Origin: Flavobacteriales bacterium
GTDB lineage: Bacteria; Bacteroidota; Bacteroidia; Flavobacteriales_F; PHOS-HE28
DNA: 64,000 nucleotides
NCBI GenBank assembly: GCA_016716605.1
Contig: JADJWA010000001.1
Span: 558,001-622,000 of the forward strand
Direction: 5' to 3'
The number at the start of each line of letters is the position of its first letter. The first letter of the stretch is position 1. The notes beneath the pieces are model-generated. The model was given only the letters and a program-made list of their open reading frames with translations. It made no database searches and was not told the DNA's origin. This document shows positions 62,901 through 64,000 of this stretch, in pieces. A program made the translations under genes and the position numbers.

Positions 62901-64000
62901 CACCCTGAGCTCGAACAGCTACATAGGCCCTGCGATGGCGCCGCCGTTCACGTTGCCACCCGGCATGGCCGTGGTGCATGTCTATATCGAGTTCTTGAAT
63001 GCGCCCGTGCTGTTCGCCGGGTTCGGCGGAGTGGTCTGCATCCCCTTCACCGTCAACAGCGCGCCGCCACCCAGCCAGAACGTGTTCTACACCGGCACGA
63101 TCGGCAATGCCGGCCTGCTCAATTTCACCACGGTGTTCGATCCGCAAGGCAACGAGGTCGACCCTCCGGGCTTCCTCACGCAAGCCGCCAACATCATCCT
63201 CACGGATTGCCTTGTCGATGGTCCGAACCCGCAATTCACCATACAACAAGACGCATGCACGGGCATCGTGAACGTGCAAGCCGACTTCCAGGATCCCGCC
63301 GCCATCCACATCTGGACCTGGGGTGACAACCGCACCACGCCCGTCAATGGTGCCAGCAGCTACACTTACGACTACTTCGCGGAGATCACCACGACCAACG
63401 GCTGCACTGCATGCGCCCCCATCCCACCGGCCGCGCCGGGTACTTACACCATCACCCACACCGTGATCCTCAACGGCGTAGCCAGCACCAGCACCCAGCA
63501 GGTGGATGTGTATCCGTGCTGTGCTGCGGCCACCATCATCCCGGCTGGAAGTACGGCCAGTTCAGTTAATGCGTATTTCACCGGACCCGTGGCCATCCAG
63601 GGCGATTTCCTCATTGATCAGGACGTGACCTTCGAAAATGCTGAGGTGACCGTTGCGCCGGGCGCACAGGTGCTGATGGAACCGGGCCGCTACCTCCGCA
63701 TCGAGAGCAGCTCGTTCGCCGCCTGCAACAACGTGATGTGGAAAGGCATATCCGCCAACGATGGCTGCATCGTGCTGATGAACGAATCGAGCATCGCCGA
63801 TGCTGAGAACGCATTCAAGGCGCTCAACAGCGCCATCCTCATCGTCGATGGCTCGGAGCTCGTGAACAACCGCGTGGCCTTCAGCGTGCCCGGGCAAGGG
63901 CAGTACAACAGCGTGAGCATTAGCGTGAGCAATACAAGCGCGCATGCCGAAGGCCCGCTCGCGCAACCGTATGCCAACCAGACCAGCGTGCTCGGCGATG
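59989..64000 (+). CDS. Very large secreted zincin-type metalloprotease (C-terminus off the right edge)
   Basis: The open frame from 59989 continues to the window end, at least 1337 residues. The N-terminus has a signal (MTCTMLPLSGIVCAQ). The catalytic block VIFHEALHTLGVAS has zinc ligands His241 and His245 and catalytic Glu242; a likely third ligand is His329 in TSLSHLDGTC, with a Met-turn candidate Met342 (FLMEP). Downstream are a jelly-roll-like region, a SprB-type repeat (about 729, CFGQEDGLIDITVVGG), a DUF11-like module (about 805, VTYTITVCNNTG), and PKD-like parts. A ten-G tract (60181-60190) lies in codons 65-68. The C-terminus, where a T9SS domain would be expected, is outside. A secreted protease is likely; the substrate is unknown. 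Confidence 0.85.
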   Translation, partial: MKPLSRTSEIIASFWMTCTMLPLSGIVCAQINGIPDHANVVAYDRFGEAIPMHDLVVPEAAPAFGGGATSCVAGWFNLVFTDNNTGFNDPIWGPTYRDIACRVFRDLSELIEPANHPYTLQPPSTGFVNIQMRLSPLQVPGVLAQGTSIYSPINFSNGEYVTPATMQRRVLDGEVWKTINGGYDSWIPQTTAGAPFPNFAGQLFHGRIQVDFNQFPNTSWHLNPAAPVPVPPFDLHSVIFHEALHTLGVASLINAAGGSAIGGSNYYSRWDTRLQVAGAPVVTNQWVCNAITYSGAALNGNCGMTFTGPNANEPAFSPAGFIPGTSLSHLDGTCSGGLAFLMEPAVFTGQTRIPTLAEAQVLCDLGYRTTTTVGTDPAWIGTVATNYPPCGSRIAGVDDMFRYATGEQYTYQQGQAAPLIIDDFLLNDEDQAKPNTVADEYDPCVEILVGGGVVNNITSTSIDYTPDPDFLGWAVLRYHPINSSNGTHGNYAHIFIMVEPSASCEDCNIVNGWDLESISSEYCMPYSNFRISGPMQGNTPDHMYFNGTNWVEDSGTPTGNLTYFNFCSSSPLPVPPSHNGAPLNQHYAAMVVAGAPGSPSFNQEGLAFELCVPMQPNLKYVLDFWARVPASPCNAVVDFRAFEQQPCTQAQGQTDVNGGAISCGGGPTFAAITFTAAQPLNNQWVNYTTAPFTFPPGPSANWLVAYASQNGGNGTVYIDDVRIRPVIEITGVVTNACFGQEDGLIDITVVGGSGTYEFSWSNSSTDEDPTGLAPGDYTVDVTDALLGCSATANFTVGSQLCGDPITVSKTVSTSQTYAGSPVTYTITVCNNTGSTIPGVTITDAIVFGDPQYFQLWPGYTNPLAGSGITIDLPPGCQTFTYVGFFTNLGTYLNEVHVDGPGNEDPWDNAIVNILEGCPLVVGGAGDCTEGPVTLCMAYHSVVPNVGAVEFDLIYPSFLSPPTDLSGATSSFTLSSNSYIGPAMAPPFTLPPGMAVVHVYIEFLNAPVLFAGFGGVVCIPFTVNSAPPPSQNVFYTGTIGNAGLLNFTTVFDPQGNEVDPPGFLTQAANIILTDCLVDGPNPQFTIQQDACTGIVNVQADFQDPAAIHIWTWGDNRTTPVNGASSYTYDYFAEITTTNGCTACAPIPPAAPGTYTITHTVILNGVASTSTQQVDVYPCCAAATIIPAGSTASSVNAYFTGPVAIQGDFLIDQDVTFENAEVTVAPGAQVLMEPGRYLRIESSSFAACNNVMWKGISANDGCIVLMNESSIADAENAFKALNSAILIVDGSELVNNRVAFSVPGQGQYNSVSISVSNTSAHAEGPLAQPYANQTSVLGD
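60181..60190 (+). repeat. Ten-G homopolymer in coding sequence
   Basis: A run of ten G lies in the N-terminal coding part of the metalloprotease. With ten, the frame is continuous; with nine or eleven, the protein would be truncated. Confidence 0.9.

Overview
The window looks like a chromosomal piece of a high-GC (roughly 60 %, judged by eye) Bacteroidota, most likely an uncultivated member of Flavobacteriales or a close relative. The evidence is: many secreted proteins ending in type IX secretion (T9SS) sorting domains of both kinds (type A ending in a short 'PNP' domain, type B gliding-motility-like ending in 'FSPNGDG...FDRWG'), a fused SecDF, glutamine synthetase type III, a PorE-like TPR/beta-propeller/OmpA protein, the purM-prfA neighbourhood, and Bacteroidota -7 promoter elements (TAnnTTTG or TAnnTTCG) just upstream of many starts with almost no Shine-Dalgarno sequences. 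I see no rRNA, tRNA, CRISPR array or insertion sequence.

Layout. 1-2326 (minus): an MbnP-like lipoprotein followed by two overlapping MauG/cytochrome-c-peroxidase-like lipoproteins, the last running off the left edge. 2441-12255 (minus): GT-C-like membrane protein, prfA, purM, PorE-like OmpA protein, glutamine synthetase III, Ca2+/Na+ exchanger and TatA. 12317-15589 (minus): secDF. 15778-18057 (plus): secreted FG-GAP/VCBS repeat protein. 18109-19050 (minus): malate dehydrogenase. 19274-39494 (plus): an ECF sigma factor, a membrane-anchored PKD protein with an anti-sigma-like N-terminus, then three paralogous giant T9SS type B adhesins. The third adhesin would be about 3505 residues with about 30 tandem 79-residue repeats, but a one-base deletion interrupts it at 33168-33170.

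39578-46601 (minus): gyrB, an outer-membrane barrel protein and a 1043-residue TPR protein. 46748-47437 (plus): ftsE. 47438-53927 (minus): two glycosyltransferases, a ParE-type toxin-antitoxin pair, and two T9SS type A proteins, one carrying a phage-like S74 chaperone domain. 53928-54501 is non-coding, with a candidate small RNA and a heptanucleotide minisatellite. 54502-64000 (plus): murB, a second toxin-antitoxin pair, a second tandem pair of MauG-like peroxidases, a small T9SS protein, and the start of a very large secreted metalloprotease with a ten-G tract in its coding sequence.

As a whole, housekeeping genes alternate with cell-surface genes. Much of the accessory content is export and surface display: SecDF and Tat for inner-membrane export, a PorE-like envelope protein, and at least eight predicted T9SS cargo proteins. 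The most unusual parts are the sigma/PKD/adhesin cluster with its frameshifted repeat adhesin, the MbnP-MauG-MauG operon, the S74-T9SS fusion and the G10-bearing protease.
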